The notes beneath the pieces were generated by a model, which had not been told where the DNA came from, ran no database searches, and saw nothing but the letters and a program-made list of their open reading frames with translations. Positions 56,194-64,000 of a DNA stretch of 64,000 nt are shown in pieces. Made by a program: the position numbers and the translations under genes. The stretch comes from a virus. Location: positions 1 through 64,000 of IMG/VR virus record IMGVR_UViG_3300050821_001689. One strand, given 5' to 3'. Position 1 is the first letter of the stretch; every line of letters begins with the position of its first letter.

Positions 56194-57603
56194 TTAATCA
56201 ATGCCTAGTGTACGTCGGGAAAACTGCTCGTAAGTCTCACCAGAATTTGGTTTCGATGACTGGCGTTCACCGGGTTTACTGAGGCGACCAGGAGTTCCCG
56301 AGGTTGCAGGCTCGCGGTGTTGAGTACCCGCTTGAGTACGCGCCGCGTTCGTTTTTTGCACTAGAGTTATCCCGGCTTCCCGAAGAACCTCTTGGAGGGC
56401 ATCGGGAAGAAACTGTCTCGCACGCTGTTCGAGCGCAGCGACTAGTTGCCGCTGATGCTCCGGGCCGCGATTACCCGAGCGAGACATGGCTTCCATCTGG
56501 TTGGCAAAAAACGAGTCGTTTCTCACAGCGTCGATTGTCCGCTGCTTGATACTTTCTCTCACCCAGTTTTGGAAGCCGGGTTTCTGGGACTTCAAAGCCG
56601 TAGCGTTTTCTAGGCGCTTGGCAATATCGGTGTCAAGACTTCCGTGGAAGGTTGACTGGATTCCATTATAGAAGTTCTGTTCGGCCTGTGCAAGGGTAGA
56701 CTGCTGGCCGGACTTTAATTGAGCATCCAGTTCAGCTACCTTCTGAGCAAGGTATTGTTCCCGCTCGCTCATAGTGCCTGGGGCTGCGGGTCCACCTGCG
56801 CCAGTTGGCTTAGGGAAACTTACTCCCTTAAGAGGAATGCCAAACATAGCAGCTACGGCTTGGACCGCCACCATAGCTTGTTTACCGTTGAGGCCAAGGT
56901 CCGAGAAGGCACGGGAGATAGCCGGGTCACCCTGTTGGACTCGGGTGGCGATATTGGATAGTCCATCACCCACGAACATAGAGGCTACTTGGTCAAAGTG
57001 AGGAGAGGAGCCGTCGGCTTCCTTGGAGTTCTCATATAGTGAATTAATGAACTCCCGCTTATTCTCCGTACTCCCATAGTACATATTGTCGAACTTATAG
57101 AGTTGCGTAGCCCACTCTTTAGCCTGACGAGCATCGTCGGGAGTTACGAAGATTTCATTAAGTTCAGCGGCCTTGAAGAATGCCGGACGTAACGCTGGAT
57201 TCTGCTTGATAATTTCTTTAATCTGGCCGTAGTTCTCCCGGTACATTTTCTTGAGAGTTTCGTCAGATTTTAGTTCCTGGGGAGTAGGTTGTTTAGCGGG
57301 AACCGGAGCGTTAGGGTCATCAGCCGGTGGCTCATCTGCGGGAGGTTCATCTACCGGAGTACCGTCAGCGGGCGGTTCGTCTACTACCGGTTCATCCACA
57401 ACTGGAGCAGAATTGCCCTCAACATAACCATCAAGAGCCGCGCCGTCATTGGCTGGCGGAGCATCGGCTACGGGAGCATCAGCCACCGGGGCTGCGTCGA
57501 GACGGTCTACTGGACCGGAATATTCATATGAATCACGCTCTAATACTTCTAATGTTTCTGAATCAATAACAACACGAGTGGAGATAATGCGGGGTTCAAA
57601 CAT
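56194..57603 (-). CDS. Scaffolding-type protein with Pro/Ala/Asp repeats, 469 aa
   Basis: Located between portal and capsid. Residues 35-110 are repeats of ADAPPA / DEPPADE type; the rest is mostly helical (ETLKKMYRENYGQIKEIIKQ) with a basic C-terminal segment ending FSRRTLGID. Matches phage scaffolds in place, charge and helicity. Confidence 0.65.
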   Translation of the reverse strand: MFEPRIISTRVVIDSETLEVLERDSYEYSGPVDRLDAAPVADAPVADAPPANDGAALDGYVEGNSAPVVDEPVVDEPPADGTPVDEPPADEPPADDPNAPVPAKQPTPQELKSDETLKKMYRENYGQIKEIIKQNPALRPAFFKAAELNEIFVTPDDARQAKEWATQLYKFDNMYYGSTENKREFINSLYENSKEADGSSPHFDQVASMFVGDGLSNIATRVQQGDPAISRAFSDLGLNGKQAMVAVQAVAAMFGIPLKGVSFPKPTGAGGPAAPGTMSEREQYLAQKVAELDAQLKSGQQSTLAQAEQNFYNGIQSTFHGSLDTDIAKRLENATALKSQKPGFQNWVRESIKQRTIDAVRNDSFFANQMEAMSRSGNRGPEHQRQLVAALEQRARQFLPDALQEVLREAGITLVQKTNAARTQAGTQHREPATSGTPGRLSKPGERQSSKPNSGETYEQFSRRTLGID

Positions 57604-57659
57604 GGAGTTTCCTTTTCGGTCATGGATTGTAAGTTAGGGACGACCGGACTCACCTAACC

Positions 57660-60134
57660 TTATGGAGCCATATTACCAGAGCCGCCTTGCATAGCCGACT
57701 CAGTTTGGGCGATAGGGGACTGCGAACCCCCGTCACCCGAAGGCATTGCTGGAGCGGATTGGGGCTTTTTATCTGCGCCTTGTCCCGAAGGAGCTAACTG
57801 ACGACCTTGCATCAGAGCACCGCTCTCAGCTTGTGCCATCTCTTGCATACGGAACTTCTGGTGTGCTACTCCGTGTGCGATAACGTTGTGATAGCCGTTA
57901 GGGTTCTCTACTTTGGCTCGTAGACCAACGGCTGATACGGCCCACTTCTTGACTACATCTTCATGTAATGGATGCATGTCTTCAAATGGGTCGATTGGAA
58001 CAGATGGTAGGAGTTCCATTTGACCGGTCATCTGGTTGACAGTCTGAACCGGCTGTTGCTGGAGTAGTACGGCAATCTCCTGCTTCTGCTTGATTCTATC
58101 GTCTTCCCCAGGGACGTATATATCTGGAAGACCGAGCATACCTTTAGCTAACGATACGTTCTCGATATCACCGACGATTTCTTGGATACGTGGGTCAGCG
58201 GATTGCATTAGTTGCATAAACGCGGATTGCATTTGTTGCCAGAGGACCGGGAAGGCTTCGTCGGCTTCCGGGTAGGCATCGAAACCGCCCTGGAGGTCTT
58301 CGAGGCGGATTTCCAGACCTTGCGCTTCTCCCCTCGCGCCGAATACCGAATATTGTTCATCCTGAGTTCTCCAGCGGGCGAATTCCCGGACGGCTAGAAG
58401 GAAAGTCTCGGCCCAGAAGGTTCTTAGGTGTAACCAAGGTACGTATAATCTACCTAGAGCCTGTTCTCTATCGGCTAGGTAAGTCGTTGGCTTGAGAGAC
58501 TGGTCGGTTCCGCCGGTAACGGTAGGTACCGCAGCGGAGAGTTGTTGCCCTAGTGACTGTAGAGAGTCGGCGTATTTGAATACCTCATTCGCAATAGCGC
58601 CGGGTCTGGATTCGTAAATATTACGCCCAATGTCGGAACCAGCAGGAACACGTATTGGGTAGATGAGCCCTGGGGCACGACGTTGATTTGATAGCGCCCG
58701 AACGTTAATGAGATTGGCGTTGACGAAAGTACCAGTTCCGGCTGCCGCATATTCCACCCATTCCATAATGAAGTTGTGAAGGGTATTGAAGCGTTTCTGA
58801 ACGGAGATAGTGGAGGAGCCGAGAGATGGAGTATACATTCCCGCCCCTTCCATAGCCCGGCAAATTCTCCAGTGGTCGTCCATTCGCTCGTTGCGGGCGT
58901 CCAGTAGGTAAGTCGGGTCGGCAAAGGCCAGGTAGGCTCCGTCTGGGAATAGGGAGATTAACTTCTCCCTCTTCTCCTTATCATCCACCATATAGAAGGC
59001 ATCTGGTCTTAGCCAGTATCTCTTAAAAGTCACGAGGTTCTGATTAGAAGTGGAGTAGTAACTTACAGTAGGTTCAATAAGAGCCAAACGAGCAAAACGG
59101 TCCCAAGTGTCATAAGGTCCAGAACCGTAGCCGCCTGCAAGATTCTTGGCTCGCTCGCCGTAAGTAGCTTTAAGTTGTGAAATGTGTACTTCATGTACGA
59201 GACCAAGGTAAACGCAATCTCTCTGTTCTTGAACCCAAGGTGGAAGTCTTAACTCCAGGACTCCGTGGAGGGTGATAAGTTCCTGTCCACGAGGGACTTT
59301 GTTAATTTGTGATACGACTGGTGCTTCAGCGAACTGTGCCGGACGGAAACTGGACTCAGCGAATGGCCGGGCACATTGCGGGCAGCCCATTTGACCAGTC
59401 TCACCGGCAGGATGAACTTGGTCCATTTGAGTGAACTGGAAACATCCCGGACACTCGAAGCCCTCTTCTTCAATCTTAATCTTCTGCATCTCTACTTGTG
59501 GGTCCTCTTTCCAGCCGAACATGGAACCGTCTTCGAGATAGCGAGTGTAGGAGCAGACTAGTCCTCCTGTGAATAGTGCGTAGATTGCTCTGAGGTTGAG
59601 TAGAGGTGCTTTGTTATTTCTACTAATAAGCGGGACAACCTCACCTGCCGCTCTTGCGGCGATAACATCTGACTCTCTTCGATAATCTTGAGGAAGAAAT
59701 CGCACAGATGGCACTTTCTGTCCGAGTACTGAGATGAGAGCCCACCCAAAGGCTTTGTAGATGTTAGTGAAGAAATTAAACCGTTGTCCAGTCTCACCAA
59801 CATTAGCGAGTTGTTTAATGGATGGAGTACGCCACAAATCATTCCGGGCATCAAAGAAACCAATTTGTAGGTCTTTCCAGAAGGATTCGGCTTCATACAC
59901 ATCCCTCACTTGCCAGCGCCAGGTGGAGTAGCTCTCGCGTTCGTACTCCATTACTAACCCGATTAATTCCTTCTCAAGTTCCTTGGTAAGACCGGGCATG
60001 AGAGGGATATCACGAGCGTCACGGGCACCATCGGCTAGGATATCGTCCTCTGTACGTTGTACAGAAGACTTATTGGCGTTGTCGTCCCCAACGTTATCGT
60101 TACCCATTTGTGGTACTGTGGAAAATCCGCCCAT
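57660..60134 (-). CDS. Portal protein with inserted zinc ribbon, 824 aa
   Basis: Large portal of podovirus size: helical N-terminus (KELEKELIGLVMEYERESYS), FFTNIYKAFGWALISVLGQK, and LGQQLSAAVPTVTGGTD further on, ending in a Gln-rich barrel-like tail (IAVLLQQQPVQTVNQMTGQ). An unusual insert CPGCFQF...MGCPQCARPF at about residue 225 is a CxxC...CxxC zinc site. Confidence 0.75.
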   Translation of the reverse strand: MGGFSTVPQMGNDNVGDDNANKSSVQRTEDDILADGARDARDIPLMPGLTKELEKELIGLVMEYERESYSTWRWQVRDVYEAESFWKDLQIGFFDARNDLWRTPSIKQLANVGETGQRFNFFTNIYKAFGWALISVLGQKVPSVRFLPQDYRRESDVIAARAAGEVVPLISRNNKAPLLNLRAIYALFTGGLVCSYTRYLEDGSMFGWKEDPQVEMQKIKIEEEGFECPGCFQFTQMDQVHPAGETGQMGCPQCARPFAESSFRPAQFAEAPVVSQINKVPRGQELITLHGVLELRLPPWVQEQRDCVYLGLVHEVHISQLKATYGERAKNLAGGYGSGPYDTWDRFARLALIEPTVSYYSTSNQNLVTFKRYWLRPDAFYMVDDKEKREKLISLFPDGAYLAFADPTYLLDARNERMDDHWRICRAMEGAGMYTPSLGSSTISVQKRFNTLHNFIMEWVEYAAAGTGTFVNANLINVRALSNQRRAPGLIYPIRVPAGSDIGRNIYESRPGAIANEVFKYADSLQSLGQQLSAAVPTVTGGTDQSLKPTTYLADREQALGRLYVPWLHLRTFWAETFLLAVREFARWRTQDEQYSVFGARGEAQGLEIRLEDLQGGFDAYPEADEAFPVLWQQMQSAFMQLMQSADPRIQEIVGDIENVSLAKGMLGLPDIYVPGEDDRIKQKQEIAVLLQQQPVQTVNQMTGQMELLPSVPIDPFEDMHPLHEDVVKKWAVSAVGLRAKVENPNGYHNVIAHGVAHQKFRMQEMAQAESGALMQGRQLAPSGQGADKKPQSAPAMPSGDGGSQSPIAQTESAMQGGSGNMAP

Positions 60135-60536
60135 TTATAATTCCTTAATTCCAGAATTAGCCGCGGCTGCCGTTCGGGCTTTCATTAATCTCTCTTCATA
60201 CTCCTGAGCATGTTTCTGGAATTCTTCCTGTACCCGGAGTCTATCGGACTCTACCGTGACATCGCTGGTCTCGGCATCGGCACGTAAACAAGCACTCTCA
60301 TACTCTTTCATCAAGTCTATGGTAGCATGAGTACCCTTACCGAGAACTTGGTCTTCAGTGGGCGGCTTAGTGACAGCGGCCTGGGCGTCGGCGTAGCTAG
60401 GGACGGGCTGCCGTAACTCGTATCCCGAGTAAGCATGAAGTAATCTATTTAATAGATTATCCCGCTCTACCTTTACTTCCTTTAACTGTTCCTCAAGAGA
60501 ACTTGTGTACGGAAACAACCACTTTCTTAGACTCAC
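60135..60536 (-). CDS. Coiled-coil protein before the portal, 133 aa
   Basis: GTG start after GGGGAGGG. Helical with two coiled-coil-like segments (SLEEQLKEVKVERDNLLNRL and KHAQEYEERLMKARTAAAA). Unknown; a small virion or assembly factor is likely. Confidence 0.5.
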   Translation of the reverse strand: MSLRKWLFPYTSSLEEQLKEVKVERDNLLNRLLHAYSGYELRQPVPSYADAQAAVTKPPTEDQVLGKGTHATIDLMKEYESACLRADAETSDVTVESDRLRVQEEFQKHAQEYEERLMKARTAAAANSGIKEL

Positions 60537-60621
60537 GTTTCCCTCCCCTTCTCCTCTTTTTCACTCTGGGCTTCGGTGCGGACTTAGATGACGGTAGAAC
60601 AAACTTAATCTTCGGGGTCAT
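60493..60621 (-). CDS. Possible 42-aa Arg/Lys-rich protein
   Basis: Overlaps the ends of both neighbours. TPKIKFVLPSSKSAPKPRVK then KKRRRGGKRESKK is extremely basic. Its ribosome site is not obvious, so coding status is uncertain. Confidence 0.35.
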   Translation of the reverse strand: MTPKIKFVLPSSKSAPKPRVKKRRRGGKRESKKVVVSVHKFS

Positions 60622-60877
60622 CGAACTTCAACCTGGACGGCATTTTGAAAGCGGTATTGGCGGACCAACGTGGGGTACGGAAGGGACGAGTGGAAGCACC
60701 GAAACTGGAACGGGCGTCGGATTTTAGAGTAGAGGAGCCGGTTCTAGTGGGAATATCGGTTCGATTAACGTCCGTAGGGTCCTGAGCGGCGTCGATTTTA
60801 ACGTGGATAGGGGCGGAAGGTAACTTATTTCTTTTAATACTTACCTTAGCTTTGAACATCGGCTGATTGTCTGCCAT
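60605..60877 (-). CDS. Basic disordered protein, 90 aa
   Basis: MADNQPMFKAKVSIKRNKLP start; Ser/Arg/Thr-rich tail (TGSSTLKSDARSSFGASTR). Unknown. Overlaps the next upstream gene. Confidence 0.45.
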   Translation of the reverse strand: MADNQPMFKAKVSIKRNKLPSAPIHVKIDAAQDPTDVNRTDIPTRTGSSTLKSDARSSFGASTRPFRTPRWSANTAFKMPSRLKFDDPED

Positions 60878-61040
60878 CGTCGTAATTTCCGTTCTCGTCT
60901 ATTTTTAGGAACTCCAGTAGACGTTTCTTAGCTTTCGCTTCAATCCAGGATTCCTGTTGCATGAAAATTTTGTAGGTACAACTTGGAACACAATGACATT
61001 CCCCGTTTTTATGTTGGTTCCACCAGTCTCCGAAGGTCAT
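60846..61040 (-). CDS. Small cysteine-bearing protein, 64 aa
   Basis: Contains GECHCVPSCTYKIF, a CxC...C cluster, then a helix (WIEAKAKKRLLEFLKI). Unknown. ATGA-coupled to the upstream 52-aa gene. Confidence 0.45.
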   Translation of the reverse strand: MTFGDWWNQHKNGECHCVPSCTYKIFMQQESWIEAKAKKRLLEFLKIDENGNYDDGRQSADVQS

Positions 61041-61195
61041 TTATTCTTCCTAGAAGGGAGGTCGAAACCCTTTTTCTCGGGAAGTTGTTTACCCTTAGTG
61101 GATGAGTTCCATTCCTGGACACCCTTGTCACCAAGAGCCTTATGCCCTGAGGGAGAGTTCCCCCATCTCATCTGCGCTTTGGAGACGAAGGGCAT
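61037..61195 (-). CDS. Conserved small phage protein, 52 aa
   Basis: PFVSKAQMRWGNSPSGHKAL then WNSSTKGKQLPEK matches a small protein repeated across phage virion modules (MPFxSKAQxR...LPEK). Below typical length cut-offs. Function unknown. Start/stop overlaps on both sides support it. Confidence 0.6.
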   Translation of the reverse strand: MPFVSKAQMRWGNSPSGHKALGDKGVQEWNSSTKGKQLPEKKGFDLPSRKNK

Positions 61196-61196
61196 A

Positions 61197-61550
61197 TTAC
61201 ATCATCGCCATGAAAGTTCTGGAGCCTTCACCGCGGCCACCAGCCCCACCGAAGCCTGCCATAGGGGGACGTTGTGGGGCACTAGGTAAAGCTGGACCAG
61301 CGGCTTGAAGAGGACGAGCTTGTTGCGGCATTCCACCACCGGCAATAGGACCGGCATCTCCGCCCATATTAACATTAGGTCGTCCACCGGAGAGAGCAGG
61401 ACCCGGCATGGGCATAGGGCCACGGCGAATCATCTCCGAACCCGGTCTTCCAACCGGCATCGGACCCTGCATAGGGGCGAACACGCTTCCCCCAGTTCTC
61501 TCGGTGCCCATTGTATCCATTGAGTATCTTGACATTTGATTAGGTAGCAT
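61197..61550 (-). CDS. Gly/Pro/Met-rich low-complexity protein, 117 aa
   Basis: The start was set at the Met of LPNQMSRYSMDTMG; the open frame upstream overlaps the next gene. GGMPQQARPLQAAGPALPS-type composition. Disordered; a structural role is possible. Confidence 0.45.
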   Translation of the reverse strand: MLPNQMSRYSMDTMGTERTGGSVFAPMQGPMPVGRPGSEMIRRGPMPMPGPALSGGRPNVNMGGDAGPIAGGGMPQQARPLQAAGPALPSAPQRPPMAGFGGAGGRGEGSRTFMAMM

Positions 61551-61551
61551 A

Positions 61552-61980
61552 TTACTCGCCTTCCTTTGGTTCCCAACGATTACAGCAACCACCCTCTTCA
61601 ATCGTCTGAGGGTAGTTTTCTACTTTCTTACAGTTATCGCGGGAAACGAATTCGTCACAATTTTCACAATGTGTCGGTCCCTGTTCCACGTATCCAGCGA
61701 CTACTTTAGATACCTTTGGAATCTCGAAATCGGGCTTCTTGCCGTCGAATAGCCGACCATTGACATATAGGCCACAAACTCCGTGAGCCGGGTTTATATC
61801 TCCCTCAACTTCCACACACTGACCGGAACCACTTTCCGAGCCTACGTACTTCCAACAATCTCCACAATGAGCACCGACGCGGGAACCCAACGTCTTCGCA
61901 TTCATGTATAGGACTACTGCCTGTTCCAATTTATGGCTGTTTTGGAGTATCGACATTTCCTGATTGCTTTTGTTCGGCAT
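61552..61980 (-). CDS. Protein with two cysteine-cluster repeats, 142 aa
   Basis: Two similar units: AHCGDCWKYVG...C...C and THCENCDEFVS...C...GGCCNRW. Each has a CxxC followed by two more cysteines, reminiscent of small Fe-S (HiPIP-like) or zinc domains. Unknown role, in front of portal genes. Confidence 0.5.
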   Translation of the reverse strand: MPNKSNQEMSILQNSHKLEQAVVLYMNAKTLGSRVGAHCGDCWKYVGSESGSGQCVEVEGDINPAHGVCGLYVNGRLFDGKKPDFEIPKVSKVVAGYVEQGPTHCENCDEFVSRDNCKKVENYPQTIEEGGCCNRWEPKEGE

Positions 61981-62152
61981 CCTTAGCTTCCTGTTTTAGT
62001 TTACTTACCTCAAAATATGCCACACATGGGCATGGTTGCACAAGGCCCTTCTCTACCGGCCCGAGGAATCCCAACCTACCCGTCCCGTAACAAGTCTGAC
62101 AATTAGACGATGAGAAGCCTGCAATCTTCAACTCGTATCTCATTCTAGTCAT
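61931..62152 (-). CDS. DnaJ-type zinc-knuckle protein, 73 aa
   Basis: The start is ATG 62152 because the longer frame (GTG 62191) begins inside the terminator T-run. CQTCYGTGRLGFLG then CPCVAY is a CxxCxGxG knuckle as in DnaJ zinc fingers. The C-terminus is a charged helix. Confidence 0.45.
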   Translation of the reverse strand: MTRMRYELKIAGFSSSNCQTCYGTGRLGFLGPVEKGLVQPCPCVAYFEVSKLKQEAKDAEQKQSGNVDTPKQP

Positions 62153-62190
62153 TGTCGTCTTCGTTTTATTTTTTAGTTTATGCTGCCCCA

Positions 62191-62234
62191 CAAAAAAAAA
62201 TCCCGGAGGCCCTATCGAGGACCGTCCGGGATTT
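62191..62234 (-). terminator. Rho-independent terminator, minus strand
   Basis: On the minus strand AAATCCCGGA pairs with TCCGGGATTT around an inner CGGTCC/GGGCC element, followed by nine T. It ends the transcript of the ice-binding-like gene. Confidence 0.85.
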
Positions 62235-62250
62235 AGTATATCAGATATTT

Positions 62251-63444
62251 CTAGCTCTCCGACTTGATGAATAGTCCAGTTGGAGCAGCGGGTTGAGTAG
62301 GAGCCGCAACCGGTTGCGAAGGTGGCAACTGGAGAGGAGAACCAATCGGTGGGTCTAGGGTCTGCCAGATGACACTACCGTCCTGTGTGGTACCGCCGAT
62401 TACTGGGTTGTAGACAATCGTCGTACCTGCGGGACTAGTGGTGCCCGGAACAATTACTTCCTGGTAGGTACCCGAAGCACAGTCGAAGAATATGCTGCCT
62501 AGTCCGAAGAACTTACCGTGTGAGTAAATTACCAAGGTAATCGGAATGAACATAGCCACATTATTCGCTTGCATCGTTATGGCACCGTTTAGAGCGAATA
62601 GCTGACCGTCGATGTTCGCTCCGGTAACTAGGGTGATGGAGGTCTTGGCGATGAGCCTTCCACTAAAAATGGAACCGGTACCGAGAGTAGCCGCACTTCC
62701 AGCGAGCCAGTAAACATTAGCCGCCTGAGCACCGCCACGGAGGACGATGGCTCCTGCCATTGTGATAGCAGTACCGACCTGGAAAATCCACACGGCATCG
62801 GCATTACCGTTAGCGTCGAGAACCACATTGCCGGTGATACCGAGAGAGTCGGGAGCAAAGTAAACTCCGGGAGCAAGAGTTCTACCTCCAATGTCAACGG
62901 CGGTTCCTAGATTGGTTACGGAACCGTCGGGGTTTTTGGCAGCCATACCTGCGTTCCAAGCCGCTAGAGCGTCAGCTTGTGCCGCGATGGCCACAAAGTC
63001 ATCAATGTGTTCGGAGCCGGTAAAGAATCCTGGACCTCCAGGAGTATCGAAGCCGACAATTGACGTTCCGGGAGCTACACCGATATCACCACGTACTTCT
63101 GAAGCGCCTGTGTTAGTTAGCGTTGTGGCCGCAAGGACCCCGAAGCCAGAAGCACGACCTAACGATAGCCCAGCGACACCAGGAGGAAACGGAACGAATA
63201 CTGTCTCCACTTCATTCGAGAACGGGCTTTCTAGACCGCCCACAAACGCCGCTACCCGGTAGAAATATCGAGAACCAGGAAGGACAGTTGAGTCAGTATA
63301 GGTGGGCTCGACCCCCGAAGCGAAAACTAGCGGGGAAGGGTTTAGTGGCAGCAATCCCTCTTTGTTAGACGAGGCTCCACGAAAGACATCGTAGGAGACG
63401 TTTAGTTCCGTATTGGGATTCCAATTTAGAGTTACTTGGGACAT
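62251..63444 (-). CDS. Fn3 plus DUF3494 (ice-binding-like) virion protein
   Basis: The start was set at the Met before SQVTLNWNPN, which has AAAGGAAAA upstream; the frame is open 19 codons further to 63501. About 80 residues of fibronectin-III-like sequence (YFYRVAAFVGGLESPFSNEV) precede a DUF3494 domain. Its signature is visible: TLTNTGASEVRGDIGVAPGT, DIGGRTLAPGVYFAPDSLGI, ADAVWIFQVG and NVYWLAGSAATLGTGSIF. DUF3494 proteins bind ice or act as adhesins in cold-adapted microbes. No signal peptide, so a virion surface role is likely. Confidence 0.75.
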   Translation of the reverse strand: MSQVTLNWNPNTELNVSYDVFRGASSNKEGLLPLNPSPLVFASGVEPTYTDSTVLPGSRYFYRVAAFVGGLESPFSNEVETVFVPFPPGVAGLSLGRASGFGVLAATTLTNTGASEVRGDIGVAPGTSIVGFDTPGGPGFFTGSEHIDDFVAIAAQADALAAWNAGMAAKNPDGSVTNLGTAVDIGGRTLAPGVYFAPDSLGITGNVVLDANGNADAVWIFQVGTAITMAGAIVLRGGAQAANVYWLAGSAATLGTGSIFSGRLIAKTSITLVTGANIDGQLFALNGAITMQANNVAMFIPITLVIYSHGKFFGLGSIFFDCASGTYQEVIVPGTTSPAGTTIVYNPVIGGTTQDGSVIWQTLDPPIGSPLQLPPSQPVAAPTQPAAPTGLFIKSES

Positions 63445-63501
63445 GGGCTTTTCCTTTAATTTGACGAGAAGAGAGAACGAACGACTAGCGACTTGTGCCA
63501 T

Positions 63502-63774
63502 TTAGGCACCCGAGTCGGTAACTTGGACCGTGAAGTTGAAGGCTCCTCCGACAGTTGGAGTGCCCGCGAGAAGACCTTGAGCGGATAGAGTGATACCTGC
63601 TAGTAGGGCTCCGGCACTGATTGACCAGTTAAACGGAGCGGTTCCGCCAGAAGCCTGTAATTGCTGGCTATAGGGTTGGAATTCTACGGCATCGGGGAGG
63701 GCACCGCTAGAAACGGCAAGAGGGGCTACTGCGGCGACGTTGAGACTAAGAGCTTTAGATGCTGATTGTGGCAT
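63502..63774 (-). CDS. Ig-like (He_PIG-type) domain protein, 90 aa
   Basis: ALPDAVEFQPYSQQLQASGG then FNWSISAGALLAGITLSAQG and LLAGTPTVGGAFNFTVQVTD is the putative-Ig pattern seen in bacterial and phage surface proteins. Single domain, no signal peptide. Probably a decoration domain, next to the DUF3494 protein. Confidence 0.65.
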   Translation of the reverse strand: MPQSASKALSLNVAAVAPLAVSSGALPDAVEFQPYSQQLQASGGTAPFNWSISAGALLAGITLSAQGLLAGTPTVGGAFNFTVQVTDSGA

Positions 63775-63845
63775 GGGCTATTCACCTGTGAACACACGGT
63801 AGCAGGTAAATAGTCGGCACGCAAAAAGTGTGCAGTATTACACAC

Positions 63846-63859
63846 TAGGTATATACCTA
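63846..63859. promoter_or_regulatory. 14-bp perfect palindrome
   Basis: TAGGTATATACCTA lies between two minus-strand genes, about 75 bases upstream of the Ig-like gene. Operator-like; no clear -35/-10 pair was identified next to it. Confidence 0.45.
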
Positions 63860-63860
63860 A

Positions 63861-64000
63861 TTACTTGTAACTCTTAGGTTCTTTAGGGCGACTGGTTTTG
63901 AGGAGTCTATCTCCGGCTCAGTGGCTGCGGGAACTACTGGTTCCGGTTCCGGGTCTACCGCCGCTGGCTCCGGTGCCGGGGCAGTTGCTTCGATAGATAG
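63861..64000 (-). CDS. C-terminus of an Ala/Pro/Glu-rich protein (truncated)
   Basis: Open on the minus strand from the window end to TAA at 63861-63863. The visible tail is EATAPAPEPAAVDPEPEPVV then KPVALKNLRVTSN. The start lies outside the window. Probably another structural protein. Confidence 0.55.

Noticed and set aside
1-64000. Terminase, integrase or lysogeny repressor
   Set aside because: None of the reading frames shows large-terminase ATPase/nuclease, tyrosine or serine recombinase, or phage repressor signatures. They may lie outside the window.

Overview
The window is a contiguous piece of a tailed double-stranded DNA phage (or prophage-like) genome, longer than 64 kb because genes run off both ends. 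A portal protein, scaffold and major capsid protein lie on the minus strand. A family A DNA polymerase and recombination genes lie on the plus strand, together with a large tRNA battery. No terminase, integrase or repressor is recognisable here. The adaptor, nozzle-like and internal-virion-like genes suggest a podovirus-type particle. The host cannot be fixed from sequence. Secreted tail-type proteins, small Asp/Pro membrane proteins and a DUF3494 (ice-binding) domain resemble what I know of acidobacterial and soil or cold-environment phages, but this is inference.

Layout. 1-5.7 kb (+): short, tightly packed early-type genes, many with ATGA/GTGA start-stop overlaps, separated by spacers rich in inverted repeats. 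5.8-6.9 kb (-): a P-loop ATPase with its own promoter. 7.3-10.4 kb (+): an accessory island of different composition, driven by a perfect TTGACA-N17-TATAAT promoter and ending in a large zinc-motif/Ea22-like protein. 10.4-23.8 kb (+): replication and recombination genes (PD-(D/E)XK nuclease, Sak4-like ATPase, AAA+ ATPase, uracil-DNA-glycosylase-like protein, MazG-like pyrophosphohydrolase, family A polymerase) among small membrane and zinc-ribbon proteins. 23.8-27.8 kb (+): a tRNA array of 35 recognisable tRNA genes covering nearly all amino acids, interrupted by one secreted-protein gene. 27.8-30.0 kb (+): metallophosphoesterase, a winged-helix-like protein, a DUF1599-like protein and an HD hydrolase. 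30.0-64 kb (-): lysis and virion module, read right to left: Ig-like and ice-binding-like proteins, small zinc proteins, portal, scaffold, capsid, a 1,932-residue fibre, adaptor and nozzle-like proteins, internal virion proteins, muramidase and lipoprotein.

Most unusual content. At 11474-11564 a tRNA is encoded inside out: the 3' half, with T-arm and CCA, precedes the 5' half, with acceptor and D-arm. The two halves complete a 7-bp acceptor stem and a 5-bp anticodon stem, and a small hairpin joins them. A second gene of the same architecture sits inside the tRNA array (25669-25778), and a tRNA-like fragment at 27346-27419 may be a third. These look like circularly permuted tRNA genes opened in the anticodon loop. 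The first is flanked by densely structured non-coding sequence that could be a split or permuted self-splicing intron. The array also contains tRNAs with C33 instead of U33, an arginine tRNA without a normal D-arm, and a tRNA-like gene with non-canonical D- and T-loops.
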